Below are positions 24,445-33,485 of a DNA stretch of 64,000 nt, in pieces (within the stretch, counting starts at the first letter, position 1; each line of letters opens with the position of its first letter). The translations under genes and the position numbers were made by a program. The stretch comes from Halomonas aestuarii. GTDB taxonomy: Bacteria; Pseudomonadota; Gammaproteobacteria; Pseudomonadales; Halomonadaceae. Location: assembly GCF_001886615.1 (NCBI RefSeq), contig NZ_CP018139.1, positions 1,116,001 to 1,180,000 on the forward strand, read 5' to 3'. The notes beneath the pieces were generated by a model. The model made no database searches, was not told the origin of the DNA, and saw only the letters and a list, made by a program, of their open reading frames with translations.

Positions 24445-25202
24445 TCGATCTTCTGCGCATTCCGTTATTGGCGCTGCTGCTGTCGGGGACCCTGGGCCTT
24501 CAGGCCCAGGACCTTCAGGCACAGCAGCTCGACTTCCCCGAGCTGTCCGGTCGCGTGGTCGACCAGGCCGACCTGCTGGACCAGGCCACCGAATCACGCC
24601 TGAGCAAGCAGCTCGCGGCGCACGAGGAGGCCACCACCGAGCAACTGGTGGTGGCCACCCTGCCCGACCTGCAGGGCGTGACCATCGAGGAGTATGGCTA
24701 TCAGCTGGGGCGCCACTGGGGCATCGGCCAGGAAGAGGAGGACAACGGCGCCCTGCTGATCGTCGCGCCGAATGAGCGCAAGGTGCGCATCGAGGTCGGC
24801 TATGGCCTCGAGGGTCGACTGACCGACGCCCAGTCCTCGGTGATCATCAACCGCATCCTGACGCCGGCCTTCCGCGAGGGCGACTACACCCGCGGCATCT
24901 CCGAGGGGGTGGAGGCGATGATCCGGGTGCTGGGCGGCGAGCCCCTGGACACCAGCGCCACCGCCAGCGCCCAGGCCGGCCAGCAGAAACCCGAGGGACC
25001 GGCCTCGATCTTCTTCCTCCTGATGTTCGTCATCGTGATGACCCTGGTACGCGGCGGTCGCGGCGGCCTGCTGGCCGGCATCCTGCTGGGCGGTGCGCTC
25101 GGCGGCGGGTCGCGCGGCGGCGGCGGTGGCTTCGGTGGAGGCGGTGGCTTCGGAGGCGGCGGCGGTGGCTTCGGCGGCGGCGGCGCGTCCGGCGGCTGGT
25201 AA
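24441..25202 (+). CDS. TPM domain protein with Gly-rich tail (YgcG type)
   Basis: This 253-residue protein has an N-terminal signal peptide, a TPM domain (LSGRVVDQADLLDQATESRLSKQL, QLVVATLPDLQG, GALLIVAPNERKVRIEVGYGLEGRLTD), one transmembrane helix (IFFLLMFVIVMTLV) and a tail of GFGGGG repeats ending in GASGGW. Proteins of this shape sit in the membrane beside LemA and are thought to be involved in photosystem- or stress-related membrane repair in plants; the bacterial role is unknown. It is coupled to lemA by a 4-bp overlap. Confidence 0.9.
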   Translation: MIDLLRIPLLALLLSGTLGLQAQDLQAQQLDFPELSGRVVDQADLLDQATESRLSKQLAAHEEATTEQLVVATLPDLQGVTIEEYGYQLGRHWGIGQEEEDNGALLIVAPNERKVRIEVGYGLEGRLTDAQSSVIINRILTPAFREGDYTRGISEGVEAMIRVLGGEPLDTSATASAQAGQQKPEGPASIFFLLMFVIVMTLVRGGRGGLLAGILLGGALGGGSRGGGGGFGGGGGFGGGGGGFGGGGASGGW

Positions 25203-25264
25203 TCCCGCCTTCCGTCCGGCGGCGACACCCACATGACAATCAGGATTCGGAGATCACGATCCCC

Positions 25265-25882
25265 ATGGCTTTATTGAGTGAAGACGAGCAGCGCCAGGTC
25301 GCCGAGGCGATTCATCGGGTCGAACGCGAGACCGATGCCGAGCTGGTCACCGTGCTGGCTCCGCAAGCGGACAACTATGCCTACATCCCGCTGCTCTGGG
25401 CCGGCCTGCTGGCCCTGGTGGTGCCCGGTGCGGTCAACTACTTCCCCGGCTGGCTGACGGCCTACGAGCTGACGCTGGTGCAGTGGTCGACCTTCATCGT
25501 GCTGGGCCTGGTGTTCCGCCGCCCCACCATCACCACCCGGCTGATCCCGCAATCGGTTCGCCATTGGCGGGCGGGCAACCTCGCCCGGCGGCAGTTCCTG
25601 GAACAGAACCTGCACCATACCGAGGGGGAAACGGGGATGCTGATCTTCGTCTCCGAGGCCGAGCGGTACGTGGAGATCCTGGTCGACCGGGGCATCTCGG
25701 CGCGCATCGGCGACGAGGCCTGGCAAACCATCGTGGCGGCGTTCACCCGGCGGGTGAAGGACGGCGAGACGCTGAAGGGCTTCCTGGAGTGCATCGAGGC
25801 CTGCGGCGAACATCTCAAGGAGCAGGTACCGGCCACCCACGAGCGCAACGAACTGCCCAATCACCTGATCGTGCTGGATTGA
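25265..25882 (+). CDS. TPM domain membrane protein
   Basis: This second TPM-domain protein (205 residues) has no signal peptide: LSEDEQRQVAEAIHRVERETDAELVTVLAPQAD is followed by two transmembrane helices (about residues 36-85), then RQFLEQNLHHTEGETGMLIFVSEAERYVEILVDRGISARIGDEAW. It completes the usual lemA-TPM-TPM trio, 62 bp after the Gly-rich protein. The cluster is probably one operon. Function is unknown. Confidence 0.88.
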   Translation: MALLSEDEQRQVAEAIHRVERETDAELVTVLAPQADNYAYIPLLWAGLLALVVPGAVNYFPGWLTAYELTLVQWSTFIVLGLVFRRPTITTRLIPQSVRHWRAGNLARRQFLEQNLHHTEGETGMLIFVSEAERYVEILVDRGISARIGDEAWQTIVAAFTRRVKDGETLKGFLECIEACGEHLKEQVPATHERNELPNHLIVLD

Positions 25883-25988
25883 CCCTATCTCGACCCTGCA
25901 CCGGGCATGACGAGCGATGACCCGCGGCCGATGCCCACCGGAAGCACTGCCGCCGTACGACACGAGCTGACCGACGCGAGGCACCGGC

Positions 25989-26762
25989 ATGACACGAGAG
26001 CGCATGACATCGGGACATCGAGGCGCGGGCCTGGCCTTCAAGGTGGCCGTGGCCGGGGGCATCCTGGCCCTCCTGGGCGCCCTCTCCCTGGCCGGGGCCG
26101 GGCCGGCCTATCGCCTGGGGGCGCTCTCCCTCGGAGATGCCTTCAGCCTGCTGCGCTACGGCGCCTTCGTCGCCCTGGGTGCCGCCGGGCTGGGCGGGGT
26201 GAGCCTGCTCATCGCCGCCCTCACCCGCCGTGGCCTGTCGGCCGTGCTCGGCGCGCTGGTGATCCTGGCCGGCCTGGCGCTGGTCGCGGTGCCTTGGCTG
26301 CAGCTGCAGCAGGCGCGCACGGTGCCGCCCATCCACGACATCACCACCGACCTGCAGGACCCGCCCGCCTTCGAGGCCCTGGTGGCGCCCCGGGAGGCCG
26401 CCCCCAACGCCGTGGCCTACCCCGGCGAGGCGACCGCCCGCCAGCAGCGCGAGGCCTACCCCGACATCCAGCCGCTGGTGCTGGCGGCCTCAATCGAGGC
26501 CGTGCGAACGGCCGCCGAGGCCGAGGCCCGGGAGGCCGGCTGGGAGATCGCCGCCCTGGAGGACCGGAGGCTCGAGGCCACCGATACCACCTTCTGGTTC
26601 GGCTTCAAGGACGACGTGGTGATCCGCCTGAGCGAGACGAACGACGGCGTGCGGGTGGACATGCGCTCCGCCTCGCGGCTCGGCACCAGCGACGTGGGCA
26701 CCAATGCGGCGCGCATCCGGGCCTTCCTGGAGGCGCTGGAGCGACGCCTCGCGCCGTCGTAG
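25989..26762 (+). CDS. DUF1499 domain membrane protein
   Basis: This 257-residue protein has three N-terminal transmembrane helices (about 18-105) and a C-terminal DUF1499 domain: VPPIHDITTDLQDPPAF, then EAREAGWEIAALEDRRLEATDTTFWFGFKDDVVIRL and ASRLGTSDVGTNAARIRAFL, a set typical of the family. The role is unknown. The start could also be ATG 26004 (MTSGHRG). It follows the TPM genes on the same strand after a 106-bp gap. Confidence 0.87.
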   Translation: MTRERMTSGHRGAGLAFKVAVAGGILALLGALSLAGAGPAYRLGALSLGDAFSLLRYGAFVALGAAGLGGVSLLIAALTRRGLSAVLGALVILAGLALVAVPWLQLQQARTVPPIHDITTDLQDPPAFEALVAPREAAPNAVAYPGEATARQQREAYPDIQPLVLAASIEAVRTAAEAEAREAGWEIAALEDRRLEATDTTFWFGFKDDVVIRLSETNDGVRVDMRSASRLGTSDVGTNAARIRAFLEALERRLAPS

Positions 26763-26897
26763 CCGAGCGGCCGGAGCGGTTCGCTCCCTCGGGCTCTTAC
26801 TACCATGACACTCATCTGAAATACTGATGACCGTCATTCTCTTGATGATTCACCGAGCCTCAAGGGCCATGTCCCGACACGCAGAAGGAGGTGCCCC

Positions 26898-27379
26898 ATG
26901 GGGCATTGCGCACGCAGGAACGGAGCCTGCCACCGCTGTGAAGGGGAGCTGCCCTTCGACATCACCATGGCCTTCCAGCCGATCGTCGACCTGCGGCAGC
27001 GTCGCGTGCATGCCTACGAGGCCCTGGTGAGGGGCCCTGAGGGGGAACCGGCCGGCCAGGTGCAAGAGCAGGTGACCGAAGAGCTGCTTTACCGCTTCGA
27101 CCAGGCGTGTCGCGTCAAGGCCATCGAGCAGGCCAGTGCGCTGGGCATGCAGGAACCCCTCTCGATCAATTTCCTGCCCAATGCCGTCTACGAACCCGAG
27201 GCGTGCATCCAGGCCACGCTGGAGGTGTCGCGGCGCGTGGGCTGTTCCAGGCCGGCATCGCGCTGCAACAGGGCTACTTCTTCGCCCGGCCAGCCCTGAA
27301 TGCCCTGGCGACGAGCCTCGAGGCCCCCATGGCGGCCGTGCTCGATCCCCCCTCTCCTTCCACCGGAGCCGTCACATGA
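26898..27379 (+). pseudogene. EAL phosphodiesterase gene with internal deletion and frameshift
   Basis: A strong ribosome site (AAGGAGGT) precedes ATG 26898. The first ~115 codons encode the start of an EAL domain of the YcgF/BluF-like type: a Cys-rich head (Cys4, Cys11, Cys14), ITMAFQPIVD, AYEALVRG (EAL at 41-43), YRFDQACRVKAIEQA and LSINFLPNAVYEPEACI. Near 27240 the frame shifts and the remaining codons give LFQAGIALQQGYFFARPAL, the extreme end of an EAL domain. The middle with the DDFGAGY and KLD residues, roughly 110-130 residues, is missing. The tail frame stops in the ATGA shared with the next gene. c-di-GMP hydrolysis must be lost. Confidence 0.88.
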
Positions 27380-28260
27380 CGCTGACCCTCGCCCCTTTCG
27401 ACAATACGGAGAAGGTGATCCAGGCCGCCCCCATCGGGATCTGTGTCACCGATGCCGAGGGCCGCTTCGAGATGGTCAACCCCGCCTACTGCGAGTTCTA
27501 CGGCTATCGCGAGGAGGAGCTGCTCGGTCAGCCCTTCACCATGGTGGTGCCCGAGGCCAACCGCCCCCTGCTGGACGAGCTGCACGCGCGCTTCATCGAG
27601 GGGGACAGCGACATGGAGGCGACCCAGGAGTGGGAGGTTCAGGGAAGGGATGGTGAGCCCAGGAACATCCTGGCCAAGGCCGCCCGCATCCTGGATGGCC
27701 AGGGCCACGCCAAGAAGGTCACCTTCGTGCTGGACATCACCGAGCGCAAGCGCCTGGAGGAGCGCCTGGAGTTCCTCGCCCACCATGACGAGCTGACCGG
27801 CCTGCTCAATCGTCGCGCCGGCCTGGGCCTGCTGGAGCAGGAGATCCTGCGCAGCCGCCGCTACGACACACCGCTCTGCGTGGCGACCTGCGATCTGGAT
27901 CACTTCAAGCGGGTCAACGACCGCCATGGCCATGCGGTGGGCGACAGCGTGCTGCGCGACGTGGCCCACCTGATGAAGGACGCGATGCGCCAGCACGACC
28001 GCGTCATCCGCCTGGGCGGTGAGGAGTTCCTGATCCTGCTGCCCGGGGTGGTGCGGGAGGGCGCGTGTCGGGCCGTGGAGCGGCTTCGCCAGCGTCTCGA
28101 GACGACGCCGGTGGCCGACGAGGGGCTATCGCTGACGCTCTCGGCCGGCGTGGCCGAACTTCAGGGCGACGAGGCGGCCGACGCCCTCATGGAGCGGGCC
28201 GATCGCGCCCTCTACCGCGCCAAGGACCAGGGGCGTAACAGGGTGCAAGACACCGCCTGA
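27376..28260 (+). CDS. PAS-GGDEF diguanylate cyclase
   Basis: This soluble 294-residue protein should synthesise c-di-GMP. A PAS domain (about 10-125: IQAAPIGICVTDAEGRFEMVNPAYCEFYGYREEELLG, ending in DITERKRLEER) precedes a GGDEF domain starting at HHDELTGLLNRR. GGEEF is at 214-218 and an RxxD inhibitory site (RQHD, 205-208) lies five residues before it. Its ATG overlaps the stop of the broken EAL frame (ATGA, 27376-27379), so it was once coupled to a phosphodiesterase; with that gene broken its translation may now depend on reinitiation. Confidence 0.92.
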   Translation: MTLTLAPFDNTEKVIQAAPIGICVTDAEGRFEMVNPAYCEFYGYREEELLGQPFTMVVPEANRPLLDELHARFIEGDSDMEATQEWEVQGRDGEPRNILAKAARILDGQGHAKKVTFVLDITERKRLEERLEFLAHHDELTGLLNRRAGLGLLEQEILRSRRYDTPLCVATCDLDHFKRVNDRHGHAVGDSVLRDVAHLMKDAMRQHDRVIRLGGEEFLILLPGVVREGACRAVERLRQRLETTPVADEGLSLTLSAGVAELQGDEAADALMERADRALYRAKDQGRNRVQDTA

Positions 28261-28322
28261 TCCTGGACCCAGTCCGATACCGGCCGCCGCGACAAGCCGC
28301 CTCGCCATGGCGCGGTGCCGGC

Positions 28323-28955
28323 TCAGCGCAGCGCCTCGCCGATCTCCCGCTCGCCGTCGAGCAGCACGAACTCGCGGTCGACCAGCTCCCGGGCCTTGAG
28401 AAGGTGCAGCAGGGCATGGGCGACGTTGGCGCGCGACACCTGGTTATCCCCGCCGGTCTCCTCCAGCGAGGTGGCGACCCGCTCGGAGGCGTCCTCGTCG
28501 GTGAGCCGGCCCGGCTTGAGGATCACGTGGGGCACGCCGGAGCTTCGCAGGTGGCCGTCGGCGGCGAACTTGGCCGCCATGTAGGGGCGCAGCTTCTCGG
28601 GGGCCTCCATGGGATTCTCGGCCCGCATGGCACTGACCATCAGGAAGCGCTCGATGCCCTGCTCACGGGCGATGTCCACGGCGCGGATGGCCGCGTAGAG
28701 GTCGATCAGCAGGGTCTTGTCGGGGCCGGTATGCGGCCCCGAGCCGGCGGTGAAGATCACCTGGTCGCAGCCCTCGAAGGCGTGACGGAAGTCACCCTCC
28801 AGGTCGGCGATGACGGTCTCGATCTCGCGATCGGCGAACCAGGGCTGCTGGGCCGCATCGCGGATCATCGCCTTGATGGGCTCGCCGGCGGCCTTCGCCA
28901 GCTCGCAGAACTGCCGGCCGATCTGGCCGTTGGCACCGATCACCAGGGTCGTCAT
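28323..28955 (-). CDS. Atypical SDR / NAD(P)-binding protein
   Basis: This 210-residue protein has the Rossmann start LVIGANGQIGRQFCELA, AMIRDAAQQPWF, the DLEGDFRHAFEGCDQVIFTAGSG strand-loop, FLMVSAMRAENP and VPHVILKPGRLTDE, as in the SDR-a5 (YwnB/NmrA-like) group. These often sense or reduce with NAD(P)H; the substrate is unknown. ATG 28955 has GAGGAG upstream. It converges on the diguanylate cyclase gene. Confidence 0.88.
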   Translation of the reverse strand: MTTLVIGANGQIGRQFCELAKAAGEPIKAMIRDAAQQPWFADREIETVIADLEGDFRHAFEGCDQVIFTAGSGPHTGPDKTLLIDLYAAIRAVDIAREQGIERFLMVSAMRAENPMEAPEKLRPYMAAKFAADGHLRSSGVPHVILKPGRLTDEDASERVATSLEETGGDNQVSRANVAHALLHLLKARELVDREFVLLDGEREIGEALR

Positions 28956-29106
28956 GGGCTCTCCTCGGGTCGCGTGGGAAGGTTCTACCTACTGCATGCG
29001 GGCGAGACCGGCGGGAATCAAGGCGGGCCCGCGATGGCGCCCGGCCGGACCGTGGAGATATGGTAGCCTGTGCGCCGCACATCGACTCGACCAGCAAGAG
29101 GCCGGC

Positions 29107-29304
29107 ATGTCCGCGACCACCCCCATGACGACCCCGCGCCCCGCCTCGCCCTGCATCCGGCTCTGTCGGGTCGACGACGCCACCGACCGCTGCGAGGGCT
29201 GCGGACGCTACCTCGACGAGATCGCCCGCTGGGGCAGCATGGACGAGGTGGAGCGGGAGGTCGTGTGGCAACGCCTGGAACGGGCCGGCCCCCTCGGCCG
29301 GTGA
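29107..29304 (+). CDS. DUF1289 protein
   Basis: This 65-residue protein has the DUF1289 cysteine set: SPCIRLCRVDDATDRCEGCGRYLDEIARW, that is CxxxC then CxGC, likely a small metal (Zn or Fe-S) site. Function is unknown. ATG 29107 follows GAGGCCGGC; longer in-frame extensions upstream lie in the promoter region of the neighbouring divergent gene. The same small family occurs beside oxidoreductases in many proteobacteria. Confidence 0.88.
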   Translation: MSATTPMTTPRPASPCIRLCRVDDATDRCEGCGRYLDEIARWGSMDEVEREVVWQRLERAGPLGR

Positions 29305-29394
29305 GCCTCTTCCCGGGAAGGATCCCGCCCGAGGCACAGCGGGTCAGGCGCTGCCGGACCACGCTCGCCAGATGACACCGCCACGGAGACGGCC

Positions 29395-30588
29395 ATGACC
29401 CTCATCAGCACGGATCACCGCCATCGGGTGACCCATACCTACTTCCTCGCCTTCGTGGCGATTGGCATGAGCGGCGGCCTGCTGGGGCCGGCGCTGCCCC
29501 ACCTGGCCGAGATGACCGGCTCGAGCATGAGCCAGATCGCCCTGCTGTTCACGGCCCGTGCGCTCGGCAACATGCTCGGCGCGGTCTCCTCCGGCCTGCT
29601 GGTGGACCGCCTGCCCGGTCACCGGGTGCTGATCGCCATGCTGGTGCCGCTGGCGGCGGGACTGGCCGCGGTGCCCCTGAGCCAGGCCCTGATGCCGCTG
29701 GTGGCGCTGGTGTTCCTGCTCGGCTTCTGCGAGATGTCGGTCAATGCCGGCGCCAACACCCTGCTGCTGTGGACCCACGGCACCCGCTCGGCGCCCTGGA
29801 TCAGCGCCCTGCACTTCTGCTTCGGGCTCGGCAACATGCTGGTGCCGATGGTGCTGGTGGCCGCGCTGTCGCTGACCGGCCTGTTCCACGGGGCCTTCTG
29901 GCTGGTGGCCGCCCTGGCGCTCGCACTCTGTGTGCCGCTGGCAAGGCTCAGTAGCCCGCGACAGGACACCGTGAACCGCGCGGAGCGCGAGCCGCCCCCG
30001 CCCGGGGATGCCTGGCGACTGGCGCTGTTCCTGTTGCTCTTCTCGCTCTACGTGGGCACCGAGATCACCTTCGCCGGCTGGATCACCGCCTATGCCTCGC
30101 TGAGCGGCGAGTCGCCGGGCGATGCCGCCCTGCTGGTGACCCTGTTCTGGATGACCCTCTCGGCCGGGCGCCTGGCGGCGATCCCGCTGCTGCGACGCTT
30201 CACCCCCTGGCGGATGCTGCGCCTCTGCCTGGGCCTGGGGGTCCTCTCGGGGGTGTCGCTGCAGTTCGGCTGGCTGCCGCTGCCGTTGATCGCGCTGCTG
30301 TTCGGCCTGGCCTGCTCGGCGATCTTCCCCACCCTGTTCGGGCTGAGCAACCAGCTGATGGTGATGAGCGGCCGCACCACCGGCCTGATCTTCCTGGCCG
30401 CCAGCAGTGGCGCCATGGCGGTGCCCTCTCTGGCCGGGCCGCTGCTGGAGGGGCTCGGGACGGGCAGTTTCCCGCTGCTGCTCTGCGCGCTGATGGGCCT
30501 GATGGCGCTGGGCATGGTCACCCTGCGGGCCAGGGTGGCGCGCACCTCGGGCGCCGGCCACGGCGATCAGGCCTCGGCAACTCCCTAG
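29395..30588 (+). CDS. MFS transporter
   Basis: This 397-residue protein has twelve predicted transmembrane segments split by a hydrophilic loop at about 183-203 (SSPRQDTVNRAEREPPPPGD). The MFS loop 2-3 motif is present as GLLVDRLPGHRV after ARALGNMLGAVSS. Such FucP/YcaD-like carriers export or import sugars or small organics; no substrate is evident. It starts at ATG 29395 with GGAG upstream and lies downstream of the DUF1289 gene. Confidence 0.87.
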   Translation: MTLISTDHRHRVTHTYFLAFVAIGMSGGLLGPALPHLAEMTGSSMSQIALLFTARALGNMLGAVSSGLLVDRLPGHRVLIAMLVPLAAGLAAVPLSQALMPLVALVFLLGFCEMSVNAGANTLLLWTHGTRSAPWISALHFCFGLGNMLVPMVLVAALSLTGLFHGAFWLVAALALALCVPLARLSSPRQDTVNRAEREPPPPGDAWRLALFLLLFSLYVGTEITFAGWITAYASLSGESPGDAALLVTLFWMTLSAGRLAAIPLLRRFTPWRMLRLCLGLGVLSGVSLQFGWLPLPLIALLFGLACSAIFPTLFGLSNQLMVMSGRTTGLIFLAASSGAMAVPSLAGPLLEGLGTGSFPLLLCALMGLMALGMVTLRARVARTSGAGHGDQASATP

Positions 30589-30604
30589 GCGCGCCCTCGC
30601 AGGC

Positions 30605-31150
30605 TCACCCCGGCGTCGCTTGCCCGCGCCCAGGCCTCGCCACCGGGAGGGGCAGGTGCAGGATCGCCCCGCGCAGGCCGCGCTCGTCTGCCCACAGCTG
30701 ACCCATGGTGATGGGCAACCGGAAGCGTCGCTTGCCGGCCGCGCCGGGATTGAACAGCAGCCGCTGGCCCTGCCACTGGTTCCTCGGCTTGTGGGAGTGG
30801 CCGTGGAGCACGGCGTCGCAGGAGACGTCGGGCGCGAGGTCGGCGATGTCGTGGACGAGGTGCAGCCGCCAGCCGTTGACCCGCAGGTCCTGCGTGTGGG
30901 GAAGCCGCTCGGCCCAGGCGGCGGTGTCGATGTTGCCGCGCACGGCGTGCACCGGCGCCAGCTCGGCGAGTCGCTCGAGGATCCCGGCGTCCTCGTCCCG
31001 GGCGCCGACGTCCCCGAGGTGCAGGATCAGGCCGCAGCCCTCGAGCATGGCGAGGGACTCGGGTCGCAGCAGCCCGTGGGTATCGGAGATCACGCCGATC
31101 GGCCCGGCAAGCGCCAGTTCCGGCATGGTAAGGTCGCGTCTGTCCGTCAT
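30605..31150 (-). CDS. YfcE/MJ0936-type metallophosphoesterase
   Basis: This 181-residue phosphodiesterase has the calcineurin-like metal motifs: GVISDTHGL (DxH), LHLGDVGARD (GDxxxxD-like), VRGNIDTAAW (GNxD), HDIAD (His) and LHGHSHKPR (GHSH). Members hydrolyse small phosphodiesters. ATG 31150 is used; an internal ATG at 31126 (MPELALAG) is equally possible and both have weak ribosome sites. It is divergent from the DUF3820 gene, whose start lies 12 bp away. Confidence 0.9.
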   Translation of the reverse strand: MTDRRDLTMPELALAGPIGVISDTHGLLRPESLAMLEGCGLILHLGDVGARDEDAGILERLAELAPVHAVRGNIDTAAWAERLPHTQDLRVNGWRLHLVHDIADLAPDVSCDAVLHGHSHKPRNQWQGQRLLFNPGAAGKRRFRLPITMGQLWADERGLRGAILHLPLPVARPGRGQATPG

Positions 31151-31162
31151 GGAGCCAGCATA

Positions 31163-31378
31163 GTGAATCCCGAAGACCTTGAGAAACTGGTCACCCTGCG
31201 CATGCCGTTCGGCAAGCACGCGGGCTGCCTGATCGCCGACCTGCCCGGCCCCTACCTCAACTGGTTTGCCCGCGAGGGCTTTCCAAACGGCCAGATCGGC
31301 CGCCTGCTGCAGCTGATGCACGAGATCGACCACAACGGACTGAGCGAGCTGCTCGACCCGCTGCGCCGGGGAAGCTGA
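31163..31378 (+). CDS. DUF3820 family protein
   Basis: This 71-residue protein begins at GTG 31163, with GGAG 8 bp upstream, and carries the family motif LVTLRMPFGKHAGCLIADLPGPYLNWFAREGFPNGQIGRLLQLMHEIDHNGL, commonly annotated as a putative quorum-sensing-regulated virulence factor family. The biochemical role is unknown; the MPFGKHxG and PxxYLxWF segments suggest an exonuclease-associated small domain. Confidence 0.88.
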   Translation: MNPEDLEKLVTLRMPFGKHAGCLIADLPGPYLNWFAREGFPNGQIGRLLQLMHEIDHNGLSELLDPLRRGS

Positions 31379-31393
31379 CCGGCCAGCGAGGTG

Positions 31394-31978
31394 CTAGTCC
31401 CGATCCAGGTAGCGGGTCATCAGAACCCAGTCGCCGCCGTGCGGGCAGCCGGGCCAGGGGACCATCGGCAGGGTGGCCACCTCGCCGAAGCCCAGTCGAC
31501 GGTAGAAGGTCCGGGCGCGGCGGTTCTCCGAGGCCACGATCAGGCTCATCAGGTCACAGCCGGCGGCGATCGTCGAGGCCTCGGCCTGGGCCATCAGCAG
31601 GCGGCCGACGCCCTTGCGGCGTGCCGTCGGCAGGGTGGCGATGCCATTGATGTACCAACTGCCCGGCACCCTGGCCTCGAGACGCAGCAGGGGCCTGACG
31701 CTCTCGGGGCAGTCATCCAAATCCTCCGGGGCGAAGGCCTCCGGCAGGCGGTAGGCGAGGATCATCCCGACCAGCCGTCCCCGGTCGATGCACACCCGGG
31801 CGTGGCGGTAGCTGAAGCCGCCCTCCTCCCTGGCGGCACGTTCCGCCCCGACCTCCAGGGGCGACTGGCCGCCCTCGGCCATCTGCCCCCAGAGGTATTC
31901 GGGCAAGCCTTCTCCCGCCAGGTTGATCAGGTAGGCCAGGTCCCGGGCATCGGCCCGGTTGGCATCGCGCAGTCGCAT
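31394..31978 (-). CDS. GNAT family N-acetyltransferase
   Basis: This 194-residue protein has the GNAT acetyl-CoA loop RRKGVGRLLMAQAE, preceded by the strand WYINGIATLPTAR and followed by SLIVASENRRARTFYRRLGFGEVA. The N-terminus MRLRDANRADARDLAYLINLAGEGLPEYLW resembles a group seen across halomonads. Substrate is unknown. ATG 31978 has GGGAGG upstream. It faces the DUF3820 gene. Confidence 0.9.
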   Translation of the reverse strand: MRLRDANRADARDLAYLINLAGEGLPEYLWGQMAEGGQSPLEVGAERAAREEGGFSYRHARVCIDRGRLVGMILAYRLPEAFAPEDLDDCPESVRPLLRLEARVPGSWYINGIATLPTARRKGVGRLLMAQAEASTIAAGCDLMSLIVASENRRARTFYRRLGFGEVATLPMVPWPGCPHGGDWVLMTRYLDRD

Positions 31979-32207
31979 GGTCGCCTCCCGGAACCGTCGC
32001 GTCAGGCATCACAGGCTCGATGGGTCGCGATGCCACTGCCGGCATGACGCCGTCAGGCGCTCGGCTCCCTTTCAGCGTAGCCCCTCGGCCCGGCCCCTTC
32101 ACCGCCACGAGCAAGGCTGCCTCGCATGATGCCGGTCATGGTGCGGCGGCCTGACCGGGTGCTAGCGTGAAGGGGCCGCCCGGAAGGGGCTCGTGGAGCA
32201 GGCCTGA

Positions 32208-32936
32208 ATGAACAACGACGTGAAGCGGGAGATCATCGACCTTGCCACCCTGGACGAGGTGGCGCGTGAGCGACTCACCGAGGAGATGTTCGCGCTGAAC
32301 ACCCTTCTGTTCGACGGCGTCGACCATGAGCAGTTCGTTCGGGAGGTGATCGCCCTGCCCGCTCGCTGGACGCGGATCCAGCTGCTGCGCAACGCCGCGG
32401 GCGAGCTGATCGGCTACAACGCCGCGCACCTCTTCGACCGGGTCCTGGAGGGGCGGCCCTGCAGCATCTTTCGTGTCGAGGCCGGCATTCTTCGGGCCTA
32501 CCGGGGCAGGCGCAGCACCTTCCTGTTCGGCATGCGCCAGGCCCTGGCCTACCGGCTGCGCCACCCGTTCCGGCGGCTCTATCTCTTCTGCACCCCGGTG
32601 CACCCCTCCAGCTACTGCCTGCTGGCCGGCCACTTCCACGAGGTCTACCCCGGCCCCGGCCGGCCGGTGCCGCCGGCGATGCAGACCCTGATGCAGGAGA
32701 TGGCCGATGGCTTCGGGGAGATCCCCGCGGCCTCGGGGGATCCCGGGCTTCGTCAGGTCGGGTGGATCACCCGCGAAGGCGAGCAGGAGACCCTGCGCTG
32801 GCAGGCGAGCGAGGCGCCAGAGGTCCGCTTCTACCTGACGCGCAATCCCGACTACCGGCAAGGGGTCGGGCTGGTGACGCTGGTGCCCCTCTCCTGGCGC
32901 AACCTCCTGATGACGTCCTGGAAGGCATCGGGATGA
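32208..32936 (+). CDS. Hypothetical protein, possible GNAT-like fold
   Basis: I do not recognise this 242-residue family. A strand-helix run (LLRNAAGELIGYNAAHLFDRVLEGRPCSIFRVEAGILRAYRGRRSTFLFGMRQALAYRL) has the look of a degenerate GNAT domain, with YRGRRSTFLFG at the place of the acetyl-CoA loop. A later HPSSYCLLAGHFHEVYPG segment is distinctive. A GGAG site lies upstream of ATG 32208. No membrane segment or signal peptide is present. The fold guess is inference. Confidence 0.65.
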   Translation: MNNDVKREIIDLATLDEVARERLTEEMFALNTLLFDGVDHEQFVREVIALPARWTRIQLLRNAAGELIGYNAAHLFDRVLEGRPCSIFRVEAGILRAYRGRRSTFLFGMRQALAYRLRHPFRRLYLFCTPVHPSSYCLLAGHFHEVYPGPGRPVPPAMQTLMQEMADGFGEIPAASGDPGLRQVGWITREGEQETLRWQASEAPEVRFYLTRNPDYRQGVGLVTLVPLSWRNLLMTSWKASG

Positions 32937-33032
32937 CCATCGAGCCCGCGCGGGACGTCGAGAGCATCATCGCGGGACGGCCGAGGGTCCGCGGGGCCGC
33001 CCAGCGGCACCGCGGACCAGAACAGCAAGACC

Positions 33033-33485
33033 TTATTCGAAGGTGGCGCAGACGTCCGACTGTGCACCGGGGTTGTGGCTTTCCACGTGGGTGACCGCTT
33101 CTCCGGACGCTTCCAGCGCCACGCTCCACTGGTGGTCGGTCCCCTTGGGATCGCAGCTACCCTCGCTGCCGCCGCCGAAGTTGGAATCGATCCAGTAGTG
33201 CACCTCGTAGCTGCCGCCTTCGTGGAGGGCGCCTGGGAAATCGAAGGAGAAGGCCGGGTCCGCGTCGGCGGAGACCGTGTCGGACATCGTCTCGAGGACC
33301 TCGCCGGAGGAGGCATCGACCAGGGCGGCCTGGACGGCCTGGCCGCCGTGGGGGCCGTTGAAACTGGCGTCGCCCTGGAAGGTCAGGTCCTGCCCTTCCA
33401 TGGCCAGGGCCACGGGGGCGAGGAACAGCAGTGAGAGAAGCAGGCGCCGAGGCCGGATGCGGCCGGGAATGATGGGCGTTGTCAT
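33033..33485 (-). CDS. Secreted hypothetical protein
   Basis: This 150-residue protein has an N-terminal signal peptide (RRLLLSLLFLAPVALAM, cleavage near residue 28) and a beta-rich mature part with FQGDASFNGPHGGQAVQAALVD and YEVHYWIDSNFGGG, plus two Cys (SCDP and DVCATF) that could form a disulphide in the periplasm. ATG 33485 follows GGGAGGTG. I cannot assign a family. It stands alone between the 242-residue gene and the DUF3422 gene. Confidence 0.72.
   Translation of the reverse strand: MTTPIIPGRIRPRRLLLSLLFLAPVALAMEGQDLTFQGDASFNGPHGGQAVQAALVDASSGEVLETMSDTVSADADPAFSFDFPGALHEGGSYEVHYWIDSNFGGGSEGSCDPKGTDHQWSVALEASGEAVTHVESHNPGAQSDVCATFE

Noticed and set aside
25110..25200. Short tandem repeats of GGCGGCGGTGGCTTC type
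   Set aside because: They encode the Gly-rich tail typical of TPM-domain proteins and are not a mobile or regulatory repeat.
26898..27379. EAL frameshift explained as a sequencing error
   Set aside because: More than a base is missing: about 110-130 residues of the domain, including catalytic motifs, are absent, so a one-base correction would not restore it.
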